Shown: positions 11,046-17,523, counted from the stretch's first letter. The stretch: DNA of 32,478 bases from Phycisphaeraceae bacterium (GCA_002686995.1 NYZC01000334.1:1-32478); one strand, 5' to 3'. Notes: a model not told the origin generated them from the sequence alone. A program made the numbers and translations.

Positions 11046-11478
11046 GGAACAGGCCCGGCGAGCTTGCGCTGACCGCCGCCCGGAATTGCCAGACTTCAGG
11101 CCTCACCGGCACGCCCGAGCTCAGGATGCCGCTCGTCGCGGTCACCAGCGCGATCTCACCCGCCTTGAAGTCGCTGGTGGGATTGAAGCTGACCTGCAGA
11201 CCCGCCGTCTCGACGCCCGGCACCGTAAGCTGTCCCGTCCGCATGGCGTGCACGGCGAACGTGCGATCGTTCACCGAGCCGGCGTCGACGTTCTGGTCGA
11301 ACGAAGCCGACACGTTGGTGTCGACCGGCGCGTCGGGATCGTTGGCGGTCGGCGTGACGTCCGTCACGGACGTCAGGTAGACGCGGGGTTCGAGCCGCTC
11401 GAGAAACGTGGATGCCGGATGATACGCATGACGACGCGAGCGCCGCCTGCGACGATCGGACCGGTGGGGACTACTCAA
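1..11478 (-). CDS. Giant LEPR surface protein A: string of seven-repeat VCBS propellers with DUF11 spacers (3' end outside window)
   Basis: The frame is open from 11478 to the window edge (3,826 codons), and the repeat frame at position 1 is the one set at the start, so no net frameshift is present. Residues 9-16 are arginine-rich and LERLEPRVYLT lies at 26-36, the planctomycete LEPR-type N-terminal motif. A Big_5/SbsA-like Ig domain follows (about residues 37-140, containing FAVHAM), then blocks of seven VCBS/FG-GAP repeats of 46-51 residues with the calcium-loop core GDLDGDGDLDAF. Each block is followed by one DUF11 domain (TIGR01451-like, SITKS...YTIVVTN). Fifty-five repeat cores and seven DUF11 domains are visible. 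No in-frame ATG exists between the upstream stop (11518-11520) and the LEPR motif; the TTG at 11478 has GGAGGT five bases away. It is presumably exported and binds calcium; ligand unknown. The C-terminus is not seen and may carry the cassette of genes B and C. Confidence 0.93.
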   Translation of the reverse strand, partial: MSSPHRSDRRRRRSRRHAYHPASTFLERLEPRVYLTSVTDVTPTANDPDAPVDTNVSASFDQNVDAGSVNDRTFAVHAMRTGQLTVPGVETAGLQVSFNPTSDFKAGEIALVTATSGILSSGVPVRPEVWQFRAAVSASSPGLFRDTGQSLGSEISSDVSLGDLDGDGDVDAFETRRTGPNQVWLNDGSAGFTTGQAFGDHFSEEVSLGDLDGDGDLDAFVANINEGNRIWLNDGNASFSSNGQALGTSSSQGLSLGDVDGDGDLDALVANQNGQSGRIWLNDGAAGFSSGAGFGAVAGIDAALGDMDGDGDLDVVLANKFFGGVSVFHNDGAGNFTSVASFQGSSNTEAIELGDVDGDGDLDVFVMNQNRYRTSRVWLNDGGSFTQISPYLGFLTDGEEDLSFGDVDGDGDLDVFFANNGGNYLWKNDGSGQFSSAGRYGSDSTRGVDLGDLDGDGDLDAFFVNSGANRVWLNRPSVDLTVTKTDGTAQVTEGTLVGYTIVVTNQGPSDAIGASITDLFPPELTNVSWTAELTAGNTMTPSSGSGDIIATADLQSGASIQITVSATVTGTSASRVINNTVTVAHPEDIDPGNNRATDADLIVLPGSAASPGFFRPNGDILGAFRSEGAALGDVDGDGDLDAFVANFNEPDAIWLNDGGRFTQGGAAGAGAGTSVRFGDFDGNGTLDAFVGNGLNDADQVWLGDGSGNFSAGASLGNSNTRGVSLGDVDGDGDVDAFTANYGQPNRIWLGDGSGNFTESGHALGGSASRDASLGDVDGDGDLDAIVANGAGQPNQVWLNDGLGSFRAGAAIGSSSSFGVRLGDLDGDGDLDAFVANYAGQPNRAWRNDGDGNFTAISGGLGSSFSRAVDLGDVDGDGDLDAFVANGIDQPNRVWLNDSSGNFTISVSSLGTSTGTSVTLGDVDGDGDLDAFVANGRFVVDQANVVWLNQPAADLSITKSSGTAQVVEGADVTYTIVVTNHGPADVFDATVTDVFPNELSNVSWTAALAPGSTGILPVGGVNDINAAIELTSGSSAIFTVTATLIGSLTAGQPAARILTNVAEVTYVDEADGSNNRSADGDIIFPAVSNPKPALLFDSGQSLGDHRSYGVNLGDLDGDGDLDAFVANGRDDAEGDRVWLGDGSGHFDDSGQALGVHGSLGASLGDVDGDGDLDAFVTTRRLGTPGNRIWLNDGSANFTDSGQGLGDHESYSVSLGDVDGDGDLDAFVANYNEGNRVWLGDGSGHFDDSGQSLGDHSTLGVALGDVDGDGDLDSVVTNYALGDPNRVWLNDGAGRFSESGQALGHEYGFDASLGDLNGDGRLDAFIAGRRRPNLVWIGDGSGHFTDSGQALGDHASVDSSLGDLDGDGDLDVFVANMTDGGDGADRVWLNDGSGNFAGSVQALADHASRSVGLGDVDGDGDLDAFVASRLGQGNRVWLNAFPADLSITKSSAVTQVVEGGPIAYTIVVTNQGPAVVTGAAVTDSFDGLTGVSWSVAVSGGGTVDPVNGNGALGATVDLAVGEHATFSVTGTVVGSLTADEAADRILSGAARVAYAQETNTSDNRAADGDVVVLVASSTTPGRFEAAQDVAVGVDSRDLSLGDVDGDGDLDAITVDGGGSSRLLLSDGGGSFTDSGQAFGSNDTSGVSLGDVDGDGALDALFANAGAGAGEGNRLWLGDGSGNFTDSGQSLGNHASLAVRLGDVDGDGDLDAFVANFSQGNRVWLGDGSGLFADSGQSLGNRISEDVALGDVDGDGDLDAFVANDVSDLVWFNDGSGSFSAGPDVGDHVSVAVSLGDVDGDGDLDGVVASQAGNRLWLNTNGTFSDSGQILGNADEGVEGRARSIALADVDGDGDLDVGVFVTSAEGSPSSNRIWRNDGSGAFADSGQMLGGGYTVDGAFGDVDGDGDLDAFAVNDSGTARVWLNRLSTDLSIAKTAGAVQVTAGDAVTWTIVVANLGPSEVVGATVRDTFPSRIENVHLTGIALSGGATSSLTTGPLAFLLDSVDLEVGASVTYTLTGTVAPMGTPGLPADAVLANAATVMAPADRIEFDLADNTARDSDVIVLPATGGSGVLQDTGQALGTADSYGVALGDLNGDGALDAFVANVGANRVWFNDGSANLSDSGQALGSHPSRRARLADLDGDGDLDAVVANENQLTRVWRNDGSGGFTDSGQGLGAGAARDVALGDLDVDGDVDVLVVNRASQSDRVWLNDGAGSFIDSGQVLGSHRGTSARLGDLDGDGDLDAFVTNIFEPNRVWLNAGDGNLVDSGQVLGNSSSWAGRLGDLDDDGDLDAVVANDGGNRFWRNDGSGHFTDSGQLLGNTNPGAEGAPRGVALADLDGDGDLDAGFFVDTAESDGSTVRIWLNDGSGDFSDSGQLIGSSRGYGGAFGDLDHDGDLDAFVANRGPNQAWLNPISADLSITKTSGVTEVPAGGAVTYTIVVSNAGPSDAIGATVTDALPARLQNVQLTNIVESGGAFTLRTIGSLSGTFVDSVDLPASSSITYTIAGTVAPAGTPGLSVDEIVSNPATIQGPVTTIDLDPSDNAAHDSDLVLLAATGGNGLFVGGAVLGDHLSVGMALGDLDGDGDLDAFETNGSVEGNRIWLGDGSGGFSDSLQSLGSTDSRAVGLGDVDGDGDLDAVVANYNSGNRLWRNDGSGGFTDVGVDVGSGRSRGVSLGDVDGDGDPDAVFANSAGEADELWLNDGSGGFALGQTIGSSSSFAIDLGDLDGDGDLDAVVASAGINVVLVNDGQGRFNDSGQALGDHASFDVRLGDLDGDGALDAFTANGGGNRVWINDAGGNFADGGQPLGDHSSRGAALGDVDGDGDLDAFVANAAGEPGRVWLNDASGGFSAGAAALGDHGSEAVALGDLDGDGDLDAIVANLGFPSQGSRVWLNASADLSITKTSGVVQVAEGNAITYTIVVTNAGPDAVVGATVTDVIPSRLESVDLSTIMESGGAVSSLATGPIAGALADTVDLPAGASVTYTVTATVTLVSTPSQPVEAIVTNPATVTGPANPPDPDSSNNAAHDSDGIVQAPAGGRGVFTNTGQELADHRSTGVSLGDLDGDGDLDAFVVNTNGAPNRVWRNDGSGNFVDSGQEVGALQSTDVQLADLDGDGHLDAFVTNRSEPNRVWLNNGFGGFPASTDLSGSHASTAVQLGDLDGDGDVDAFVTNFGEPNRIWRNDGDGNFADAGQTLVSNSNDVALGDADGDGDLDAFVANGFQGNRVWLNDAGIFSDSGQSLGNHASEKVSLGDVDGDGDLDAVVANYEHGNRLWLGDGAGGFADSGQVLGNASGTGSGAAQAVDLADLNGDGHLDIGFFVDTGETSSIGPNRVWLNDGSGRFTDNGQRLGVAMSFDGAFGDLDGDGDLDAFVVNDGANEVWRGAKSADLSITKSSGVTQVTEGGAITYTIAVSNAGPDEAIGAMVRDTLPAGIGNVMLTAIVPGAGASSSLAVGPLAGALADTVDLPVGGSIIYTVTATVDAPGTPNGATEQILTNAATVVVPANLVDQDSSDNTSQDSDVVVPAGPGGSGVLDDGGAIATGAYGEDVSLGDLDGDGDLDAFFANFGGASQVWINDGSAVLADSGQSLGTVDSRGVSLGDLDGDGDLDAFVAVYSEANRIWRNDGSGNFTDSGQSLGVHRSAAAALGDLDADGDLDAFVANGGILHAQANDVWLNDGSGNFTDSGQQLANNTTRDVSLGDLDGDGDLDAFTVNSGGQGNRVWMGDGRGGFTDSGQFVGMLPGFGVSLNDLDGDGDLDAFLANGGENEVWFNDGGGVFVDSGQNLSLQTSSDVSVGDVDGDGDLDAFVSSGFFGGEVNRLWLGDGSGNF

Positions 11479-11482
11479 CGGT

Positions 11483-11488
11483 ACCTCC
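11483..11488 (-). promoter_or_regulatory. Shine-Dalgarno of gene A, supports TTG start
   Basis: On the minus strand GGAGGT precedes the TTG at 11478; counted from GGAG the gap is six bases. It decides the start, because no ATG or GTG codon lies in frame upstream of the LEPR motif. Confidence 0.75.
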
Positions 11489-11563
11489 GGTGTCAGATCT
11501 GCTGCTTGGCTCTCTCCTCACCGAAGCCCGTCGGGCCGCAGGCGAGGTGCACGGCGAGGAGGG

Positions 11564-11572
11564 AGTATACCA
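11564..11572 (-). promoter_or_regulatory. Putative -10 element of gene A
   Basis: On the minus strand the sequence reads TGGTATACT, an extended -10 (TGn + TATACT) about 86 bases before the TTG start. No convincing -35 was seen, which is usual for extended -10 promoters. The same hexamer with TGn lies upstream of gene B. Confidence 0.45.
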
Positions 11573-11580
11573 CGAGGTAT

Positions 11581-11594
11581 GGGGTAAATACCCC
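11581..11594. repeat. Short inverted repeat between genes B and A
   Basis: GGGGTA and TACCCC flank an AA. It sits between the terminator-like hairpin and the putative -10 of gene A, so it could be an operator or part of the terminator. Its function is unknown. Confidence 0.35.
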
Positions 11595-11596
11595 CT

Positions 11597-11618
11597 AAAA
11601 GGAGCACAAACTCCCTTT
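11597..11618 (-). terminator. Rho-independent-like terminator after gene B
   Basis: On the minus strand AAAGGGAG, a six-base loop TTTGTG, then CTCCTTTT form an eight-pair stem (one G-U) ending in four T. It begins about 65 bases beyond the stop of gene B and lies just upstream of the putative promoter of gene A. The A-rich left arm would also give a T run on the plus strand, so it could work in both directions. Confidence 0.5.
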
Positions 11619-11682
11619 ACTGGATGGCTTGGCTCCCCTGAGGCCGCGCCGGGCGCCGGCTCTCGTCGCTGAGGCGGTGAAA

Positions 11683-13255
11683 CTACGGCTTGAAGACGCG
11701 GTCCATGCGCCGGTTGATCCAGGCGCTGATGCGGTCTTCGAGATGGTCCGTGTCGCGTGGCGCGCTGCTCGAGGCCGCGTCCCGCAGGCGCGATTCCATC
11801 CACCCATTCCAGAACGACACTTCCAGCGCTTCGACCGAGTCGCCCTGTGCCGCCGCACGCGCCGCCGGCGGCGTCACCGAGTTGGTGAAGTTGGCGAGCA
11901 CGACCTGCAGGTCGTCGGATCCGACGACGCCGTCGGGCGCGCCGCCCGGCCCGGACGTGTCACCTTGCGACAGGTCACCCGCCGCGACCGTCTGCGTGAA
12001 GTTGGCCAGGATCGTCTGCAAATCCGCGGAGCCGACGGTGAAATCACCGTTCAGGTCACCGGGGATCGTGACGATCAGGCGCGGATCGGCGACCGCGAAC
12101 GAGGGCGAGTCGTTGAGTGTCGTCGCGATCAGAGCCGTGTCGTGCTTCTCGGCACCTACGATGTCGAACGTATAGATGCCCAGCGCGCCGGGCTGCACCT
12201 CGTAATCGACGCTTATCAGGCCGTCGAGATCGTCGACGGTAAACGGCGTTTCCGTGAAGTTGACCGTCGCGTGGTAGTACTCCGTCGGAAGCAGGTCCAC
12301 GTTCCCCGTCGCGTTGAGCGGATCCGGCGCGGACGTTGCCGGACTCGTCGCAGCCGCCCCGCCGCCGGTGAGCGCGACGTCGGTGCCGGCGCCGAATCCT
12401 TCGAGACGCACCCGGACCGAATAGTTCAGAAGGTTTCGCGAGCTGCCGTTGTCGGAGTCGAAGACGATGTCGACAGACCCGCCGGCCGGCGCCCCTGAAG
12501 GCGTGGTCACCACGCGATCGGCGCCGGTAATCCCGATCTGGGGAGGCCCGGCGCCAGTGGACCCCAGCGGCGCTGACGACGGCAGCACGCGCCCCAGGTT
12601 GTCGCGCAGGGGCACCTTGTCCTGATCATTCACCGTCGCATCGCCGTTCAGGTCCGCGAAGATCGAGTACATGGGGTCGGCGGCCGCCGCCCCCAGCGCC
12701 TCGCGCATCGGCTTGATGTCGAAGATCGTCGCGGCGCCGTCCTGGTCGACGTCGGCCGGCGCCACATCGAAACGAAACGCGAAGTCGCCGCCCTCGTTTC
12801 CGTCACCCGAAGGGAACGCGCTCACTCCGTCGTTCCATTCGCCGTCAAGGGCAAGGTTGTTGGCCCTCGCGGTCACGTCCTCGTCGTTGAGCGTCAGCAG
12901 CAGTCGATCATTCGCGATCGCCGATGACAGCATCCAGACTGCCTGGAACGTGCCGTCCGGCGCCGTCTCGGTCGTGAAGCTGCTGAAGCTGTAATCCACG
13001 TTTGCATCCACGACTCCGTCGGGCCCGAGCGTGCCGCGCAGGCCCAGGTCCGATTGAAGCACGTCGACCTGACCGTCGAAGCGCAGCATGACCTGGTCCA
13101 CTTCAGCCCACGGCAGCGGGTCGAGCTGGGCGCCGGAGCCGGCCGGGATCGCGTAGCCGCGCGTCCCGCCCGTACCGATCGGTTCGAGCTGGCTCAGAAA
13201 CGCTGCAGTCCACGACGTGCTCCCGACAAGAACCCGTGCGACACGCGGCGAATCG
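11683..13255 (-). repeat. C-terminal cassette, copy in gene B
   Basis: About 520 residues closely matched by gene C at 15953-17523. Shared landmarks in order: VLVGSTSWTA/VLVAGTSWTA, LRGTLGP, AFPSGDG, FDIKP/FDIRP, VNDQD, DRVVTTP, YYHAT, QPGALG, IPGDLNGDFT, LANFTNSVTPP, ISAW. The two copies are nearly equal in length (1,573 and 1,571 bases). Confidence 0.85.
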
Positions 13256-15852
13256 CCATTCACGATCACGCGCACGGCGACGCGATCCCGCAGCCCGTCG
13301 TCGTCCTCCACCGTGAGCACGACCGTGTACCGGCCCGCCACCGGGAACACATGCGCCACAGTCGGGCCGGTCGCCGTGGCGCCGTCACCGAAGTCCCATT
13401 CGAAATGGACGATGTCGCCGTCGTCAAACGAGTCGCTGCCGTCGAAATTGACCGTGACGTTCTCGTCTACCGTGGTCGCGTCGGCAGTCGCGATCGCGAA
13501 CGGCTGGCCCGACACGCGGCCCACCGGCGCCGCGGCCGCGAGGATGTTGGCGGCCGGGCTCGTGGTCGATCCGATCAGCGTGCGCGCCCCGAACGTCCCG
13601 TCGCCGACGCCCGGGTAATACCAGAACTGGCGCGAGGTGTACGTCGAGGCGACGGCATCGAGGTTGCCATCGTTGTCGAAGTCGTACTTCGCCAGCGAGG
13701 TGAAATTGTTGGTGTCGAGCGAGCCCACGTAGACGCCGTCCTGGAACGTGCCGTCGCCGTTGCCCGGGAACAGTCTCGGATTCCCGCTGCTCGAACTGTT
13801 TCCGATGAGATCGGCGATGTGGTCGCCATCGAAGTCCCCGAGCAAGACACCGTACGGATCGTTGCCCGGATCAGCGACCTGCATCGCCGATGGCGTGAAT
13901 CCGCCCTCGCCGTCGCCGGTGTAGAGGTAGATGTATCCGTTGGCGGTGCGCGCGCGGGCGAAATCCAGGTTGCCGTCGCCGTTGACGTCGGCCACGTCCA
14001 CACCGCGGCTGTTGCCGCCGGTGTCGGGCAGCAGCGTGACGTCGAAACCGGAAGTCATGCGCGGGCGCGTGATGCGAAAGTCGTCGAACCAGAACTGGTC
14101 GCCCGCCTGCCCGTTGTTGTCCGTCCACCATTCGAACTCGGTGACCTGGGAAGCATCGGGCCAGAGGGCGCGGATCGCCTGATGGACGTCGATCTCGACG
14201 CTGCGCCAGGTGTCGTCGTCGACCAGGGCGACGGCATGCGGCGACTCGGAGAAGGTGCCGGAATCCGCAGCGGGCGCGCCGCCGAGCCAGATCCAGCCAC
14301 GGCCCGAGACGTTAAACAGCAGGCCCGCCGGCACACCGGGTGGAATGCGATAGTCGAAGCGCACCGTGGATCCGCGTGACAGGAACCAGTTCGACGGGTT
14401 GATGTCCATCGATAGAGAGGTCGGCGTGCCGGTCGCGAATACGCGCATCGACCAGGCGCCGCTGCTCGACGTCGTGTCGACGCGCTCGAAGCTGGTGCGC
14501 GTCTGGGCGCCGCCCCAGCCTTCGATGCCCGTCTCGAAGTCCGAGGCGAAGAAGTTCTCCGGCACGGTTTCGATCGAACCGGTGTTCTGAAAGTACCAGG
14601 CATTGGCGCTGTCGCCGCCGACGACGAAGTCCATGTCGCCGTCGTTGTTGAAGTCCCCGGCCGCCATGTCCTCCGGATACGCGCCCGCGGAACTCGTACC
14701 GTCGCCGACCGGGCCGAGATAGATCGGCGTTTCGAACGTCGAGCCGCTCCGTTCGAGGTAGTAGAGATGAATCGTCGGGTTGGTGCCGCCGTAGCCGGTG
14801 ACGAGGTCGAAGTCGCCGTCGCCGCTGAAATCGGCGATCGCGACGCCACGGCTGTTGGTCCCGAAGTCCTCGGAGAACTGCAGAGACCCGAACGTCCCGT
14901 CGCCGTTGCTGCCGGCGAAGTACAGGCGAGAATCGTCGCTGATGGTCGCGACGTAGGGGTCGGACGGCTGGATGATCACCGAATCGGAGACCAGCACGGT
15001 GCGCACGGCGCTGTTGTTCGTCTCGCTGATCTCGGTGATGACATCATCGGGATCAACTCGAACGTGCAGTTTGAACTGACCGTCGAGCGCGCGCACGTAA
15101 GGGACGCTGACGACCTCGCTGCCGCCCGCCGGCAGCGCGGCGATTTGCGGGCCGATCCCGATCTGGGTGCCACCCGCATCCGGATCGCCGTCGAACAGGC
15201 GAACGACGACGTTGCTCGCGTCGGCATCACCGAGGTTGCGCACGCGAACGTTGATATCGAAGATTTCGTTCAGCCCGGGGAATTCCGGATCGATGCTGAT
15301 ATCCGAAGTCGTGACGCTGACATCGGGCGCCGGCGCGACGTTGACGATCGCAAAGGCGCGGTTGTTGTCCTCGACGAGCTCGTTCACCTCGTCGTCGACG
15401 TCGACGACCACGTGCACGTCGAAGTCCCCCGTGCCGGGAGGCGTCCAGGCGTCGTAGTCAAGGACGACGGTCGGCGCGCCAACCGCCAGGCCGCTCAGCG
15501 TCCACTCGACGATCGGCGTGCCGCCGGCATCCGGATCACCGTCGTAGGCGCGCACCTTGAAGGAAAGCGCGTCGATCTCGCCGATGTTGCGTACCCCTGC
15601 GGAGAGGGTCAGGACCTGGCCCTGGACCGGCGCCGCCGGATCGATTGTGATGTCGGCCGCGTCGATGACCAGGTCCGGTTGGCCGACGTGGGCCGTGAAG
15701 GACGCTCCCATCGCGCTGACACCCACGGGTACGCAGGCGACCGAAGTCAGAAGGATCCGCGGTTCGAGCCGCTCGAGGAGGGATGAGGCTGAGCGCGTCC
15801 GGCGCGGCCACGTACGCCGCTCGCGACGACTGAGTTGATGATCGCCTTTCAA
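11683..15852 (-). CDS. Giant LEPR surface protein B: CARDB x2, VCBS repeats with inserted jelly-roll, PKD, dockerin-like cassette
   Basis: 1,389 residues from the TTG at 15852. LERLEPRILLT lies at residues 26-36, the same position as in gene A. Order: two CARDB Ig-like domains (about 58-170 and 172-290, both with DGDPDAGGT); VCBS-type units (cores ADFSGDGDFD, GDFNNDGDMD, ADVNGDGNLD, GDFDGDHIAD, YDFDNDGNLD) interrupted after the second by about 160 residues resembling a carbohydrate-binding jelly-roll (ends WFDDFRI); a PKD domain (about 780-870, FEWDFGDG); then the C-terminal cassette shared with gene C, with EF-hand/dockerin-like pairs at about 1033-1091 and 1263-1325. An ATG at 15945 is in frame but lies upstream of the likely promoter and inside a hairpin, so TTG at 15852 with GGAG six bases away is preferred. 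Likely exported; binding role inferred. Confidence 0.92.
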   Translation of the reverse strand: MKGDHQLSRRERRTWPRRTRSASSLLERLEPRILLTSVACVPVGVSAMGASFTAHVGQPDLVIDAADITIDPAAPVQGQVLTLSAGVRNIGEIDALSFKVRAYDGDPDAGGTPIVEWTLSGLAVGAPTVVLDYDAWTPPGTGDFDVHVVVDVDDEVNELVEDNNRAFAIVNVAPAPDVSVTTSDISIDPEFPGLNEIFDINVRVRNLGDADASNVVVRLFDGDPDAGGTQIGIGPQIAALPAGGSEVVSVPYVRALDGQFKLHVRVDPDDVITEISETNNSAVRTVLVSDSVIIQPSDPYVATISDDSRLYFAGSNGDGTFGSLQFSEDFGTNSRGVAIADFSGDGDFDLVTGYGGTNPTIHLYYLERSGSTFETPIYLGPVGDGTSSAGAYPEDMAAGDFNNDGDMDFVVGGDSANAWYFQNTGSIETVPENFFASDFETGIEGWGGAQTRTSFERVDTTSSSGAWSMRVFATGTPTSLSMDINPSNWFLSRGSTVRFDYRIPPGVPAGLLFNVSGRGWIWLGGAPAADSGTFSESPHAVALVDDDTWRSVEIDVHQAIRALWPDASQVTEFEWWTDNNGQAGDQFWFDDFRITRPRMTSGFDVTLLPDTGGNSRGVDVADVNGDGNLDFARARTANGYIYLYTGDGEGGFTPSAMQVADPGNDPYGVLLGDFDGDHIADLIGNSSSSGNPRLFPGNGDGTFQDGVYVGSLDTNNFTSLAKYDFDNDGNLDAVASTYTSRQFWYYPGVGDGTFGARTLIGSTTSPAANILAAAAPVGRVSGQPFAIATADATTVDENVTVNFDGSDSFDDGDIVHFEWDFGDGATATGPTVAHVFPVAGRYTVVLTVEDDDGLRDRVAVRVIVNGDSPRVARVLVGSTSWTAAFLSQLEPIGTGGTRGYAIPAGSGAQLDPLPWAEVDQVMLRFDGQVDVLQSDLGLRGTLGPDGVVDANVDYSFSSFTTETAPDGTFQAVWMLSSAIANDRLLLTLNDEDVTARANNLALDGEWNDGVSAFPSGDGNEGGDFAFRFDVAPADVDQDGAATIFDIKPMREALGAAAADPMYSIFADLNGDATVNDQDKVPLRDNLGRVLPSSAPLGSTGAGPPQIGITGADRVVTTPSGAPAGGSVDIVFDSDNGSSRNLLNYSVRVRLEGFGAGTDVALTGGGAAATSPATSAPDPLNATGNVDLLPTEYYHATVNFTETPFTVDDLDGLISVDYEVQPGALGIYTFDIVGAEKHDTALIATTLNDSPSFAVADPRLIVTIPGDLNGDFTVGSADLQTILANFTQTVAAGDLSQGDTSGPGGAPDGVVGSDDLQVVLANFTNSVTPPAARAAAQGDSVEALEVSFWNGWMESRLRDAASSSAPRDTDHLEDRISAWINRRMDRVFKP

Positions 15853-15858
15853 CGTGAT

Positions 15859-15862
15859 CTCC
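15859..15862 (-). promoter_or_regulatory. Shine-Dalgarno of gene B, supports TTG start
   Basis: GGAG on the minus strand, followed by six bases and TTG (GGAGATCACGTTG). The spacing equals that of genes A and C. Confidence 0.65.
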
Positions 15863-15910
15863 GCGGTTTGAAATGTGACTGCGCTCGTCCCTTCAACGTG
15901 AACGACCTCA

Positions 15911-15919
15911 AGTATAGCA
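15911..15919 (-). promoter_or_regulatory. Putative -10 element of gene B
   Basis: The minus strand reads TGCTATACT, an extended -10, about 58 bases before the TTG start. A transcript starting here would exclude the upstream in-frame ATG at 15945. Confidence 0.45.
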
Positions 15920-15928
15920 TGCGGTTGC

Positions 15929-15956
15929 GTAGCCGAATTGCCCACGCTTCGGCTAC
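15929..15956 (-). terminator. Perfect hairpin across the stop codon of gene C
   Basis: GTAGCCGAA and TTCGGCTAC form a perfect nine-base inverted repeat around a ten-base loop. The TAG stop of gene C (15953-15955) lies inside the first arm. No T run follows, so it may be a weak terminator, a transcript-end stabiliser or an operator for gene B, whose putative -10 begins 10 bases further on. Confidence 0.45.
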
Positions 15957-17523
15957 GGGGACAGGACGCGGTTCGCGAGCCGGCTCATCCAGGCGCTGAT
16001 ACGGTCGTTGGCGTCGTCCGTGTCGACCGGCGCGCGACTGGAAACGGCATCGCGCATTCCCGACGACGACCAGCCCTGCCAGCTTGCGACATCGAGCGCG
16101 TCGATGGCGCCGCCCTGCGCGCCCGCGCGCGCCGTCGGCGGCGTCACCGAGTTGGTGAAGTTGGCGAGCACCACCTGGAGATCCGAGGCGCCCACGACGC
16201 CGTCCGGCACGCCGCCCGGACCGCTCGCATCGCCCTGCGACAGGTCGCCCGCTGGTACCGTCTGCGTGAATCGTGACAGGATGATCTGCAGATCCGATGC
16301 GCCAATGGTGAAGTCCCCGTTGAGATCACCAGGGATCGTGACGATCAGGCGCGGTGCGTCGACGGCGAACCCCACTACCTCGTTCTCGAAGGACGCGATC
16401 AGCTCCGTGTCGATGACCCGTCCCGTGACGATGTCGAGCGTGTATACGCCGAGGGCGCCGGGCTGAACCAGGTACGCCACGCGCATCAGGCCGGCCCCGT
16501 CGTCCATCGTAATCGGCGTCGTCGTGAAGTTGGCGGTCGCGTGGTAGTACTCGCGCGGCAGGCGATCCAGGCTGCCACTGGCGTTCAGCAGGCCCGGTAT
16601 CGTCGCAGCCGGCGCGTTGACGGCCTCGCCGCCACCCGTGAGCAGCACGTTCGTCCCCGCGCCCGGGCCGTCGATCCGGGTGCGGAACGAGTAGTTATAG
16701 AGATCGAGCGGCGCTCCGTTGTCCGTGTCCAGGACGATGTCCATCGACCCGGTCGCGACCCCGGTCTGCGGCGTCGTCACCACCCTGTCGTTGCCGGTGA
16801 TCGTGTAGTCGAAGCTGCCCCCCTGCCCCGATGCGCGCTGCGGCGGCGAGGCATCGGGCAGCGCGCGACCGAGCGTCGCGCGCAGCGCGTTCGCATCCTG
16901 ATCGTTCACCGTCCCGTCGCCGTTGAGATCGGCAACGATCAAGTAACCCGGCTGACCGGCATCCGACCCCTGCGCATCGCGCAGCGGCCTGATGTCGAAG
17001 ATCGACGACGCGCCATCACCGTCGACGTCGGCCGGCGCCACTTCGAATCCGAAGGCGAAATCGCCGCCGGCCGCGCCGTCACCCGAGGGGAACGCGCTCG
17101 ACTGGTCCGTCCACTCTCCGTCCACGGGCAGTCCGAACAGATCAACGACCGTGCTCACACCGGCCAGGGACAGCAGCAGGTGATCGTGCGCGAACGCGCC
17201 TGGAATCGTCCAGACCGCCTGGAACCCACCGGCCGGCCCCGTCTCGGTCCTGAAGTCGCTGAACACGTAACGCGTTTCGTCATCGACGAACCCGTTGGGA
17301 CCGAGCGTTCCGCGAAGGACCAGGTCGTCCTGCGCGATGACCACCGGCTTGCTGAAGCGCAGGATGAGCTCGTTGACACCGCTCCACGGGAGCGGGACGA
17401 GTTGCGCGGGCCCATCGGGAATCGAATGACCGCGCGTACCTCCGGCGCCTTCCGGCTCGAGCGCATCGAGGAACGACGCCGTCCAGGAAGTGCCCGCGAC
17501 CAGGACATCGGTGACCCGCGGCG
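15953..17523 (-). repeat. C-terminal cassette, copy in gene C
   Basis: This is the partner of the cassette at 11683-13255. It contains a first beta domain, an EF-hand/dockerin-like pair (ADVDGDG and ADLNGDG loops), a beta domain with a cohesin-like look (VDIVLDTDNG...QPGALGVYTLDI), a second dockerin-like pair and an amphipathic C-terminal tail ending ISAWMSRLANRVLSP. Confidence 0.85.

Noticed and set aside
1..11400. CRISPR-like or satellite DNA array
   Set aside because: The period of about 145 bases is a coding period with variable bases at third positions and an uninterrupted frame; no identical short repeats with unique spacers.
11427..11429. ATG as start of gene A
   Set aside because: It is out of frame with the LEPR motif and repeats; that frame meets a TGA at 11475-11477.
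9196..11598. 800-codon open frame on the plus strand (and similar ones at 487-1896, 2908-3639, 4534-5739)
   Set aside because: They are antisense to gene A. The repeated GDLDGDGDLDAF codons leave complementary frames without stops, giving monotonous VEVAVAVEVAE-type products.
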